A stretch of DNA of 25,065 bases from an uncultured Alistipes sp. (lineage in GTDB: Bacteria; Bacteroidota; Bacteroidia; Bacteroidales; Rikenellaceae), in contig CALBKP010000012.1 of the NCBI GenBank assembly GCA_937895825.1, positions 1 to 25,065 on the forward strand, given 5' to 3'. Positions 7,863 to 15,969 of the stretch are shown here, in pieces (within the stretch, counting starts at the first letter, position 1; each line of letters starts with the position of its first letter). Position numbers and translations under genes: made by a program. The notes beneath the pieces were generated by a model. That model did no database searches, had not been told where the DNA came from, and saw nothing but the letters and a program-made list of their open reading frames with translations.

Positions 7863-8504
7863 CTATTTGTTGTTCTCTTTGTAGTATTTGCACACATCCG
7901 TTAATCCACACGCCCCGCACTTGGGTTTGCGTGCCAAGCAGGTGTAACGGCCGTGGAGTATCAGCCAGTGGTGTGCGATGGGCAGCAGCTCCTTCGGAAA
8001 GCCCTTCTCCAACTGTCGCTCGGTCGAAAGTGGGGTCTTGGCATTGCGGCTGAGACCTATGCGTGCTGCCACACGAAATACGTGTGTGTCTACGGGCATT
8101 ACCTCCCTGCCCCAGAGCACTGCACCCACGACATTTGCCGTCTTGCGCCCTACACCCTGCAACGACTGCAGGTCGTCGGGGTCAGTGGGTACTTCGCCAC
8201 CAAATTTGTCGACTATCTGTCGTGAGAGGGTGGCAAGATGCTTAGCTTTGTTGTTCGGGTACGAGATGCTCTTGATATATTCGTATATCTCCTCTGCCGT
8301 AGCCTTCGACATAGCCTCTGCTGTTGGGTATGCCTCGAAGAGTGCGGGTGTGGTTAGGTTAACTCGCTTGTCGGTACACTGTGCCGAGAGTACCACGGCG
8401 ACAAGCAGCTCAAACGGGTTGCGAAAGTTAAGCTCGCTCTCGGCCGTAGGCATCGCCACGCTGAAGTACTCTATTACACGGCTATAACGCTCCTTTGTTG
8501 TCAT
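7863..8504 (-). CDS. nth: Endonuclease III (DNA glycosylase/AP lyase)
   Basis: A 213-residue base-excision repair enzyme that removes oxidised pyrimidines and cleaves the abasic site. The helix-hairpin-helix motif is at about 112-128 (LQSLQGVGRKTANVV). The catalytic lysine is K121 and the catalytic aspartate D139 in PVDTHV. The four cysteines of the [4Fe-4S] cluster, C189, C196, C199 and C205, have the classical C-x6-C-x2-C-x5-C spacing. The length is normal. Its ATG overlaps the stop of the upstream glycosyltransferase by four bases (ATGA), so the two are translationally coupled. Confidence 0.97.
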   Translation of the reverse strand: MTTKERYSRVIEYFSVAMPTAESELNFRNPFELLVAVVLSAQCTDKRVNLTTPALFEAYPTAEAMSKATAEEIYEYIKSISYPNNKAKHLATLSRQIVDKFGGEVPTDPDDLQSLQGVGRKTANVVGAVLWGREVMPVDTHVFRVAARIGLSRNAKTPLSTERQLEKGFPKELLPIAHHWLILHGRYTCLARKPKCGACGLTDVCKYYKENNK

Positions 8505-9439
8505 CTATTCTTCGGTTTTTGCCACATACGCCATAGTATCTTTTTGGCAAAGAGTCCGTATGAGGCTATATTCTTACTTAGTGGTCTGTACGCCCTTACA
8601 TCGCGCCACCAGCGCGCGAGATACTCGCCTATGCTGCCGTTGAATGATAGCACCCAAAGGGCGGTGTTATGCTTTGCAAGTGTGAGCTCGTGGTGCAGAC
8701 GGCTCGCGTTGTAACGTTTGTCATACCAAATGCTTATATCGGCGAGTGAGTCAACGAAGGCTATCTTCTCCCTATATTTCGGACTATGGCTCACACTCTC
8801 GCGGAGTACGCGATGTACTGCCGTGGGGCAGTCTATGGCGCGATACTTACCCGTTGCGGCAAACCACAACCACATAGGCAGGTCGTCGGTGCGCCACTCG
8901 GGGTGTAGGTCGGGGCGAATCTCGTCGTAATACCTCTCAACAAGCTCACGGCGTGCCACCACCGTACAATTCTCCGCGGGATTACGCCTGAGCATTGCCT
9001 CGAACGATGTCTGACACTCGCCCTCGGGATAGAGCGTGCGGTTACCCGTCTCGTCCACCCTCTCGGAGCGTGTGTAGCACATTCCCGCCTCGGGGTCGGC
9101 CTCAAGGAGCTCTACCTGCATTTGGAGCTTCTTGCGGTGGGTGAAGTAGTCGTCGCCATCGAGCAGGGCGATATATTTACCCTTAGCTGCCGCGATAGTG
9201 CGGCGGTAGTTCTTGCGCCAACCGACGTTTTCGTCCGAGGTTACTATGCGTATACCCTCGGGGTACATCGATTGGTAGTCGCGGGCGATATTTAGTGTGC
9301 GGTCGGTGCTGCAATCCTCGCCGATGACAATCTCCACACGGAACGATGTCTGCTGTCGAAGCACACTCTCGATAGCCTCGGCAATGTAACGCTCGTGGTT
9401 GTAGGTGGTCATTATGACCGATAGCATCACCTCCTCCAT
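8501..9439 (-). CDS. Family 2 glycosyltransferase
   Basis: A 312-residue GT-A fold glycosyltransferase. The N-terminus SVIMTTYNHERYIAEAIESV and the block EDCSTDRT (about 41-48) are the nucleotide-sugar binding start of GT2 enzymes; the metal-binding DxD-type motif is DGDDY at 94-98. The middle has a conserved W/D-rich acceptor region (about 180-195, HPEWRTDDLPMWLW). There is no membrane segment typical of processive enzymes, so it probably transfers a single sugar from the cytoplasmic side to a lipid or polysaccharide. Neither sugar nor acceptor can be told from sequence. No other polysaccharide genes are nearby; it sits between the helicase gene (4-base gap) and nth (overlap). An internal start at MLSVIMT is also possible. 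Confidence 0.88.
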   Translation of the reverse strand: MEEVMLSVIMTTYNHERYIAEAIESVLRQQTSFRVEIVIGEDCSTDRTLNIARDYQSMYPEGIRIVTSDENVGWRKNYRRTIAAAKGKYIALLDGDDYFTHRKKLQMQVELLEADPEAGMCYTRSERVDETGNRTLYPEGECQTSFEAMLRRNPAENCTVVARRELVERYYDEIRPDLHPEWRTDDLPMWLWFAATGKYRAIDCPTAVHRVLRESVSHSPKYREKIAFVDSLADISIWYDKRYNASRLHHELTLAKHNTALWVLSFNGSIGEYLARWWRDVRAYRPLSKNIASYGLFAKKILWRMWQKPKNR

Positions 9440-9443
9440 AATA

Positions 9444-11852
9444 CTATGATTTCGTTAGTTTTGCAAACTTGGCAAGGAGTGTCTTTGAACCATATTGGTC
9501 AAACTGAACAACGACCTTATGGTCGGTAGCCAGTGGCTCGATACGCTCGATTGTGCCCGCTCCGAATTTTGGATGCACAACACGCTCGCCAACATTGAAG
9601 GCGCATGCTACGGCTGTCTGAGCTGGCGTGCTACTTGCCTCACCCTGACGTACTCCCACCGAGCGCATGCCTGCACGGCGTGGGTCTACGGGGGGTGGTG
9701 TGTTCACTATCTCGGGGCGTGGTCGTTCTTGGCGCTCGGGGCGGCTGCTGAAGCCACTCTGTGGTCTACCTCCGTAGCGACTGCGTAGCGACTCGAACGA
9801 AGGTCGCTCGTCATCCTCGCGTAGGTTACGCTCCCAGCGATTGCGGCCGCTGAGCTCCTCGATATCGAAGTTGGCATTGAGATATTCGTTCTCAATCTCC
9901 TTGAGAAAGCGGCTCGGCGAGGTGTTCTCTGTCTTACCCCATACGCGGCGCATCTCGGCAAACGAGAGCATCGCAGCACGCTTGGCACGTGTGATTGCCA
10001 CGTACATAAGTCGTCGCTCCTCCTCAAGCTCTGTGAGCGACTCTGCTGAGCGACTCGATGGAAAGAGCCCCTCCTCCATGCCCACGATGTATATATAGTC
10101 GTACTCCAGACCCTTGGCCGAGTGTACGGTCATAAGCGTCACCTTATTACCATCATCCTCGGTATCTTGGTCGGTCTGAAGCATCATGTTCTGCATCCAC
10201 TCGTCGATGGTAGGTATCATGTTCACGTCGCGCAGACCCTCGTCCATCTCGCGGTTACACTCATCCTCATACGAGCTCATCATCGCAAGCAACTGGTCGA
10301 GGTAGTCCTTTGCCGTGTCGTTCTCGGGCTTCTTCTCCGCCTCTAATAGGTGGAGTATGCCCGAGCGTGTCATCACCTCTTTCGCAAAGTCGCACACGCC
10401 CATCTCCACGCGCATCACCGAGAGCTCGTTTATGAGTTTCACGAACTCTGCAACCTTACGTACAACCACCTTTTCTACCTGATCGAGAGCATCGGCCGAG
10501 GACACAAGCTCGTCTACGGCGTGCCACATAGAGGTACCCTTGCGACGCGCTATCTCCTCGATGCGTGCCACGGTCGTATCGCCAATGCCACGTGCGGGAT
10601 AGTTGACGATGCGCTTGAACGACTCGTCGTCGTTGGGGTTGAGGATGACGCTTAAGTAGGCGATCATATTACGCACATCCTTATGGTCTAAAAGCGACAT
10701 GCCCTTATAGACGCGATAGGGTATACCACGACGCGCTAATGCCGCCTCAAAAAGACCGTGCTGCTTATTCGTGCGATAGAGGATGGCAAAGTCGCTCCAG
10801 TTGGCACCATCGCGCGCCCTATCCTTGATATCCATAGCCACCTCTACGGGCTCGTAGCTATCCTCCAATACGCGCACAAGGCGTATCTTTTCACCCTGCT
10901 CAGCTGCCGAGAAACACTTCTTCTCCAGACGGCGCGAGTTGTGGGCGATGAGCGAGTTGGCCGCCTCGACGATGGTCTGTGTCGAGCGGTAGTTCTGCTC
11001 AAGTTTATAGACACGCGTTGTGGGGTAGTCTCTTTGGAACGAGAGGATATTCTCGATCTTTGCACCACGGAAGGCGTAGATACTCTGTGCATCGTCGCCC
11101 ACGACACATACGTTCGAGTGCTTGAGCGCAAGGCGGCGTACGATGACATACTGTGCCATATTAGTATCCTGATACTCATCCACAAGGATATACTTAAACT
11201 GCTCTTGGTAACGCTCCGTGACTTCGGGTGCATCGCGCAGCAGTATGTTGGTCTGCAACAGCAGGTCGTCGAAGTCCATCGCACCATTACGCTTGCAGCG
11301 TGTACAATACTCGTTGTATATATCTCCTATCTCGGGCATCTTGGCCTCGCGATCCTCGCCCACGAGCACCGCATTGGCGATATACGCGCCAGGGGTTATC
11401 AGGCAGTTCTTAGCCATCGAGATACGTGCTGCCACGGCCTGTGGCTTGTAACGCTCCTCGGGGAGGTTCTTATCCTTGATGATGCTCTTAATTAGGTTCT
11501 TAACGTCGTTAGGTTCGTAGATAGTGTAGCTCTGCGGAAAGCCTATTAGCTCGGCATTCTCCCTAAGTATGCGGGCAAAGACCGAGTGGAACGTACCCAT
11601 GCGTATATAGCGGGCGCGCGGGCCTACAAGCCTCTCGATACGCTCGCGCATCTCGCGTGCCGCCTTGTTCGTAAATGTGAGGGCGAGGATTGACGCTGGG
11701 TCGACACCCTGCGAGAGCATATAGGCGATACGTGTGGTAAGCACGCGCGTCTTTCCCGAGCCAGCACCCGCGATGATAAGTGAGGGGCCCTCATAGTTGA
11801 GCACAGCCTCGCGCTGCGCATCATTTAATCCTTGTAATATATCTTCGTTCAT
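9444..11852 (-). CDS. UvrD/PcrA-type superfamily 1 DNA helicase
   Basis: An 802-residue 3'-5' DNA helicase for repair and removal of blocks to replication. Motifs in order: Q motif LNDAQREAV (9-17), Walker A AGAGSGKT (28-35), motif Ia LALTFTNKAAREM (about 56-68), motif II VDEYQDTN (224-231), motif III DDAQSIYAFRGA (253-264), motif IV LEQNYRST (284-291), then TVHSAKGLEYDYIYIVGMEEGLFP and EEERRLMYVAITRAK for motifs V and VI. The C-terminus (about 750-802; FNVGERVVHPKFGAGTIE) is the Tudor-like domain that binds RNA polymerase in PcrA/UvrD proteins. A linker rich in R, P and S precedes it. It starts 18 bases after the chromate-transporter stop and ends 4 bases before the glycosyltransferase start. 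Confidence 0.95.
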   Translation of the reverse strand: MNEDILQGLNDAQREAVLNYEGPSLIIAGAGSGKTRVLTTRIAYMLSQGVDPASILALTFTNKAAREMRERIERLVGPRARYIRMGTFHSVFARILRENAELIGFPQSYTIYEPNDVKNLIKSIIKDKNLPEERYKPQAVAARISMAKNCLITPGAYIANAVLVGEDREAKMPEIGDIYNEYCTRCKRNGAMDFDDLLLQTNILLRDAPEVTERYQEQFKYILVDEYQDTNMAQYVIVRRLALKHSNVCVVGDDAQSIYAFRGAKIENILSFQRDYPTTRVYKLEQNYRSTQTIVEAANSLIAHNSRRLEKKCFSAAEQGEKIRLVRVLEDSYEPVEVAMDIKDRARDGANWSDFAILYRTNKQHGLFEAALARRGIPYRVYKGMSLLDHKDVRNMIAYLSVILNPNDDESFKRIVNYPARGIGDTTVARIEEIARRKGTSMWHAVDELVSSADALDQVEKVVVRKVAEFVKLINELSVMRVEMGVCDFAKEVMTRSGILHLLEAEKKPENDTAKDYLDQLLAMMSSYEDECNREMDEGLRDVNMIPTIDEWMQNMMLQTDQDTEDDGNKVTLMTVHSAKGLEYDYIYIVGMEEGLFPSSRSAESLTELEEERRLMYVAITRAKRAAMLSFAEMRRVWGKTENTSPSRFLKEIENEYLNANFDIEELSGRNRWERNLREDDERPSFESLRSRYGGRPQSGFSSRPERQERPRPEIVNTPPPVDPRRAGMRSVGVRQGEASSTPAQTAVACAFNVGERVVHPKFGAGTIERIEPLATDHKVVVQFDQYGSKTLLAKFAKLTKS

Positions 11853-11870
11853 CTTAGTAGTCGTGTTGGT

Positions 11871-12413
11871 TTATAAGCCATAAATTACCACTCCAGCGAT
11901 GCCCGACAGCACAATGAGCAGTATCGGGTTTACCTTGTGTGCCGAGCCAAGGAGCGTGAGGCCGAATATTGCCCAGCTCCAGCCGTCGATAAAGCTGCGC
12001 CCCTCGTCCGAGTGGGGGAAGATAAGGAGCAGTGCCGCTGCGGCAATCATGCCGATAACCACTGGGCGCATGCCGCCAACAACACCCTTGACGTAGATGT
12101 TATCCTTCAGACGCAGGAAGAAGCGCGTGATGAGTATCATTATCGTTAGTGCTGGTAAGCATACGGCTGTCGTTGCCACCACCGAGCCCCAGATACCCGC
12201 CACCTCATAGCCTATGTACGTCGCCGAGTTTATGGCGATAGGGCCGGGTGTCATCTGCGAGATGGCTACGATGTCCGAGAACTCACCATTCGTAAGCCAG
12301 CCATTACGCACAACGACCTCGCTGTGTATGAGCGAGAGCATGGCATAGCCACCGCCAAAGCCAAAGAAGCCTATCTTTAGGTAGCTGATAAAGAGTTGTA
12401 AAAGTGTCCCCAT
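11871..12413 (-). CDS. Chromate transporter half protein, second of pair
   Basis: A 180-residue membrane protein of the CHR family in its short, single-domain form. The family signatures are near the N-terminus: FFGFGGGYAML (about 16-26) and TPGPIAINSATYIGY (about 55-69). About five or six hydrophobic segments follow. Short CHR proteins are encoded as adjacent pairs and probably assemble as a heterodimer equivalent to the long two-domain ChrA. Some members export chromate, but many bacteria in low-chromate habitats carry them, so the natural substrate is open. It follows its partner by three bases. Confidence 0.92.
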   Translation of the reverse strand: MGTLLQLFISYLKIGFFGFGGGYAMLSLIHSEVVVRNGWLTNGEFSDIVAISQMTPGPIAINSATYIGYEVAGIWGSVVATTAVCLPALTIMILITRFFLRLKDNIYVKGVVGGMRPVVIGMIAAAALLLIFPHSDEGRSFIDGWSWAIFGLTLLGSAHKVNPILLIVLSGIAGVVIYGL

Positions 12414-12416
12414 ACT

Positions 12417-12953
12417 CTACGCCTCCTTACCATGTTTTGCAGCCCACAGTATGCCGCCCACGGCTCCTGCCAAAAGGAACCATACGGGCGATAGACCGAA
12501 GTGCCAAATGACGAGTGCCGTGGCTGTCGAGATGGCCAAGAGCCATGAGTGCATGCCGCGCGTGAGCCCCACGATGGGTGCTACGATAAGTGCCACAACT
12601 GCCGGGCGCATACCCTTAAAGGCGGCATCTACCCACTGATTTTGGCGCATGTTGGCGAAGAATATTGCCACAACGAGGATGATCATAAAAGATGGTATAA
12701 CAACACCGAGTACCGAGGCCAATGAGCCAAGGTAGCCACGCTGCTTATACCCCACAAATACCGCCGTATTGAGGGCGATGGGTCCAGGGGCAGCCTGTGC
12801 TAAGGTCAGGAGTTCGATAAACTCCTCCTTCGTAAGCCAGCCACGGCTGTTGATGACCTCATGCTGAATAAGGGGTATCATGGCGTAGCCGCCACCAAAG
12901 GTGAAGGCCCCAATCTTTAGGAATGACCAAAATATGTTGCAAAGTTCGCGCAT
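12417..12953 (-). CDS. Chromate transporter half protein, first of pair
   Basis: A 178-residue CHR-family membrane protein, homologous to the following gene: AFTFGGGYAMIPLI (about 16-29) and APGPIALNTAVFVGY (about 54-68) align with the equivalent blocks there. It is one half of a short-chain CHR pair. I chose the ATG at 12951-12953 (MRELCNIFWSFLKIG). A TTG one codon earlier is less likely. It starts 15 bases after the methyltransferase stop, so the pair is probably transcribed with the upstream RNA-modification genes. The ion carried is unknown. Confidence 0.92.
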   Translation of the reverse strand: MRELCNIFWSFLKIGAFTFGGGYAMIPLIQHEVINSRGWLTKEEFIELLTLAQAAPGPIALNTAVFVGYKQRGYLGSLASVLGVVIPSFMIILVVAIFFANMRQNQWVDAAFKGMRPAVVALIVAPIVGLTRGMHSWLLAISTATALVIWHFGLSPVWFLLAGAVGGILWAAKHGKEA

Positions 12954-12968
12954 CAACTCTCTCTAAAT

Positions 12969-13853
12969 CTATCTCTTAAAGCGATAATATGTGCCGAAGG
13001 GTATCTGCTTGGCGCTTCTATCCTCGAAGTACAACTCGCCCATCTGCTCTTCGCGTGGTCGGCCAAAGGCCTGATGTACCGCCGTGCGTGCCACAATAGC
13101 TGAGAGCCCCATCGAGTAGAGATTGAATACAAGAAAGGCACTTTCATCCTCCAGCAACGATGCACAGCACTCCAACATATAGGCTATGTCATCCTCCAAG
13201 ACCCACTTCTCGCCATTGGCACCACGGCCATAGGCTGGAGGATCGAGGATGATACCGTGGTACTTATTCCCGCGGCGTCTCTCGCGCTCTACAAACTTAG
13301 TCGCATCCTCCACAATCCAGCGTATGCCGTCGAGTCCCGACGACTCCATATTTTCGCGCGACCACGTGACCACCTGTTTTACTGAGTCCACATGTGTCAC
13401 CTGCGCCCCCGCGGCACGTGCCGCGAGCGATGCTCCACCCGTATAGGCAAAGAGGTTTAAGACGCGTGGGCTCTCGATGCCCGACTGTTGTAGCTCCTTG
13501 ATTGTGTCGTAGATAAACTCCCAGTTTGCCGCCTGCTCGGGGAAGATGCCCACATGCTTAAATGACGTGAGCGCAAGACGCATGCGTAGGTGCATATCCT
13601 TGTAGTCGAAGGCAACGTTCCAGCGCGACGGCATCTCGGGTTTTAGTCGCCACTCGCCGCGCTCCTCGCTCTTCGTATCGCGTAGAAACGAGGCATCAGC
13701 CTTGAGCCACTCCCTATCACTAAGGCTCTTGCGCCATACGGCCTGTGGCTCTGGACGGCGCACTACATAGCGACCGAAGCGTTCCAATTTCTCACCATCG
13801 CCCGTATCTATAAGCTCATAGTCTGGAATATTGGGTGTAAGTTGCTTTATCAT
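12969..13853 (-). CDS. RlmI-like class I SAM-dependent methyltransferase
   Basis: A 294-residue protein with a Rossmann methyltransferase fold. The SAM-binding motif I is VLNLFAYTGGAS at 131-142, and motif IV is LDPPAYGRG at 203-211. It resembles the catalytic half of 23S rRNA cytosine methyltransferase RlmI (family Methyltrans_SAM) but begins with a different N-terminal part (about 1-100) instead of a PUA domain. It also lacks the SC-type catalytic cysteine after motif IV expected for m5C formation; that place reads FNLYSMG. The target may therefore be a different atom or molecule. I chose the ATG at 13851-13853, 11 bases after the U32 stop, instead of an upstream start overlapping U32. The end is a normal TAG. 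Confidence 0.85.
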   Translation of the reverse strand: MIKQLTPNIPDYELIDTGDGEKLERFGRYVVRRPEPQAVWRKSLSDREWLKADASFLRDTKSEERGEWRLKPEMPSRWNVAFDYKDMHLRMRLALTSFKHVGIFPEQAANWEFIYDTIKELQQSGIESPRVLNLFAYTGGASLAARAAGAQVTHVDSVKQVVTWSRENMESSGLDGIRWIVEDATKFVERERRRGNKYHGIILDPPAYGRGANGEKWVLEDDIAYMLECCASLLEDESAFLVFNLYSMGLSAIVARTAVHQAFGRPREEQMGELYFEDRSAKQIPFGTYYRFKR

Positions 13854-13864
13854 CGTAGTAAAGT

Positions 13865-15688
13865 TTATTCGTTTGTACAGTCTATGAGCGACATGCGACA
13901 CTTCGCGCAGTCGAACTCCAAGCGGTAGCGGTGGCGGCCATGCTCCAAGTAGAGCGTGTCACGTAGTTTCGAGCCCCTCTTTAGGCACTCGCCAATCTCG
14001 CGGCGCAGGCAGTAGCTCGACTCCATTACGCGCTCACCCACGGTCGAGGTGCGGAGGTCTAATCCATCCTCGATATGCTCCACGCCATGCTTCGTGTAGA
14101 AGCGGCGCGAGAGCGAGTTGACGACGTTATGCTGGGGCGTGAGCCTGCGCTCGGGGTATTGTGCCGTGCCGTCGTCGGTGCGTATGTCGTGCGGCAGCTG
14201 GCGCGCAGCACGCTTCGAGGCCAACAGCGACAATGCCTCGCGACGAATCTCGGCAAGGAGTTTTGCTGTGGCAAACCACTCAGCTCCCTCGACCACGACG
14301 CGTGTTACACGGAAGATGCTGTCGCCACTTTTGGCCATCTGCTCTTCGGCCACCGCGCGCATCTTCTCGCTACTCTTAGCAGCATCCAGCCGAACGTCGC
14401 GCGAGACCGTCACGCTCAAACCCTCACAGTCGGTATACTCAGTATGTATGTTATTACTCGATAGTGTTATACGACACTCGGCATCTATTGTTCGGCGTGT
14501 GCGGCTACGTTCCACACTCTGCGTGAAGCGGTGGTCGTAGTTGCGGTATACCTCCATGCCTGGGCGGATGCCATCCATGCGGTTGGGCTCGATGGTCGAG
14601 CCATCCACGCGGTTAATGTTCGTGCCGACGATGCCATCGTTGGTGACAAAACATAGGCCGTCGCCTGCCGACACCTCACGGCGACCCACAAGGCGGAAGC
14701 TGCGCCTATCTATCGTCGCCACCGAGCCGATATACTCACCCACAGCCTTAGGTGTGAGGAACGAGGCGACACCCGCGCGCTTGCCCGAGTACATATACTC
14801 GCCACCGTCACGCGTAAAGCTCTTTTTCGGGTCGGGCTGAAACTCAACCTCCGAGTGCCCCACCGATAGGCGACGGCAGTCGGGGCGCGAGGCGAGTGCC
14901 TCGTCAATCTTATGGCGGTAGTAGCTCACGATGTTCTTGATGTAGTTGTCATCTTTGAGGCGACCCTCGATCTTGAACGACATAACGCCTGCGTCAATAA
15001 GCTCGCCGATACGCTCCGAGAGATCCATATCCTTGACCGAGAGGAGGTGTTTTCCTCTGATAAGCTTCTCTCCACTACCCGTAACCAAATCGTAGGTGAG
15101 GCGGCATGGTTGCGAGCACTCGCCCCTATTTCCCGAGCGCGACGACTGCGAGCGCGACAGGTAGCAACGGCCACTATGACCCACACATATAGCTCCGTGG
15201 ATGAAGCACTCGAGGTCGACGGTGGTAGCCTCGCGTATCGACTTGATCTCGTCGAGCGACAACGCACGCTCCAATATTACGCGCGTAAAGCCGCTATCTT
15301 CTAAGAACTTAGCACCCTCGGGAGTCATGTTGCATACCTGTGTTGAGGCGTGTAGCTCGACGGGGAGTCCCATCTCGCGGTAGGCCATATCCTGCACGAT
15401 AAGGGCATCTACGCCTGCCGAGATAAGTTCACGCGCCAATGCCTCGGCACGCTTGAGCTCACTCTCGTAGAGGATGGTGTTGAGCGTGACGTAGACCCTC
15501 ACGCCGTAGAGGTGGGCATAGTCCACTACGCGGGCGATATCTTCGGTGGTGTTTGTCGCGGCACGGCGTGCGCCAAAGCCCTCAGCACCGATATATAGCG
15601 CATCGGCACCGCAATCCACGGCAGCGATGGCAGCGCGGTAGTCACGCGCTGGACATAGCAACTCGATATATCTCGTTTTTTCGGTCAT
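13865..15688 (-). CDS. U32-family protein, RlhA-like (23S rRNA hydroxylation)
   Basis: A 607-residue U32 'peptidase' family protein. The N-terminal barrel carries LLCPARDYRAAIAAVDCGADALYIG-type repeats (about 10-35) and HASTQVCN (113-120). The family signature HGAICVGHSGRCYLS, RSGNRGECSQPCR lies at about 164-196, with C168, C175, C191 and C195 as a likely iron-sulfur site. The length and C-terminal extension match the long RlhA/YdcP branch, in which the E. coli enzyme is needed for hydroxylation of a cytidine in 23S rRNA; proteolysis is not established. I chose ATG 15686-15688. An ATG at 15697 would add three residues, and a TTG at 15715 lies inside the -7 promoter element and is rejected. 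It is the first gene of the long minus-strand run. Confidence 0.88.
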   Translation of the reverse strand: MTEKTRYIELLCPARDYRAAIAAVDCGADALYIGAEGFGARRAATNTTEDIARVVDYAHLYGVRVYVTLNTILYESELKRAEALARELISAGVDALIVQDMAYREMGLPVELHASTQVCNMTPEGAKFLEDSGFTRVILERALSLDEIKSIREATTVDLECFIHGAICVGHSGRCYLSRSQSSRSGNRGECSQPCRLTYDLVTGSGEKLIRGKHLLSVKDMDLSERIGELIDAGVMSFKIEGRLKDDNYIKNIVSYYRHKIDEALASRPDCRRLSVGHSEVEFQPDPKKSFTRDGGEYMYSGKRAGVASFLTPKAVGEYIGSVATIDRRSFRLVGRREVSAGDGLCFVTNDGIVGTNINRVDGSTIEPNRMDGIRPGMEVYRNYDHRFTQSVERSRTRRTIDAECRITLSSNNIHTEYTDCEGLSVTVSRDVRLDAAKSSEKMRAVAEEQMAKSGDSIFRVTRVVVEGAEWFATAKLLAEIRREALSLLASKRAARQLPHDIRTDDGTAQYPERRLTPQHNVVNSLSRRFYTKHGVEHIEDGLDLRTSTVGERVMESSYCLRREIGECLKRGSKLRDTLYLEHGRHRYRLEFDCAKCRMSLIDCTNE

Positions 15689-15712
15689 CACATACATATA
15701 TATACAATCGTA

Positions 15713-15720
15713 CAAAGATA
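15713..15720 (-). promoter_or_regulatory. Candidate -7 promoter element for the U32 gene run
   Basis: The minus strand reads TATCTTTG here, a perfect TAnnTTTG Bacteroidota -7 element, 24 bases before the ATG chosen for the U32 gene. Transcription would begin near 15705. I see no good -33 TTTG upstream. Confidence 0.65.
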
Positions 15721-15828
15721 CGAAATTTTAATTAGTAATTGGTATTTAGTGGAGAGAAATTAGCAATATTTGGAGCTTTCGTACTTCTGCCGATGGCCGA
15801 TGTGTTTCTAAGAGTTCATATGAGACCC

Positions 15829-15860
15829 TATGGGGTAGGAATTATTCTTGTTGCCCCATA
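15829..15860. other. Hairpin between divergent promoters
   Basis: TATGGGG at 15829-15835 pairs with CCCCATA at 15854-15860. The stem extends by three weak or wobble pairs to leave a 12-base loop. It is not followed by a T run, so it is not a normal terminator, and it lies between the U32 and serS -7 elements. A cruciform or operator role is possible, but nothing shows it. Confidence 0.4.
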
Positions 15861-15873
15861 ATCTTCCGAAAAA

Positions 15874-15915
15874 ATTACTCATTACTAATCAAACATTACT
15901 TATTACTAAGTAGTA
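15874..15915 (+). repeat. Heptamer repeat, ATTACTN, upstream of serS
   Basis: A 7-base periodic stretch: ATTACTC, ATTACTA, ATCAAAC, ATTACTT, ATTACTA, AGTAGTA at 15874-15915. Four of six units begin ATTACT and the phase is kept across the divergent third unit. The 15-base blocks at 15874-15888 and 15895-15909 differ at one position. It lies just before the serS -7 element at 15931. Confidence 0.6.
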
Positions 15916-15930
15916 TTTGAAAAAAAGTTG

Positions 15931-15938
15931 TATCTTTG
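15931..15938 (+). promoter_or_regulatory. Candidate -7 promoter element for serS
   Basis: TATCTTTG, a perfect TAnnTTTG element, 31 bases before the serS ATG. A TTTG at 15916-15919 lies only 11 bases upstream, too close for a standard -33 box. The leader would be about 25 bases. Confidence 0.65.
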
Positions 15939-15969
15939 TAAGTTGAAAACGAAATAAAACATAATTTTT

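Noticed and set aside
10758..11495. A 245-residue plus-strand frame opposite the helicase
   Set aside because: The helicase motifs on the minus strand run straight through this region; the plus-strand frame shows no domain.
13854..13901. Upstream extension of the methyltransferase
   Set aside because: It would overlap the U32 coding end by 37 bases and adds a sequence without family similarity; the ATG at 13853 has normal spacing.
15689..15715. TTG start at 15715 extending the U32 protein
   Set aside because: The TTG is part of the -7 element TATCTTTG, so it would lie upstream of the transcription start.
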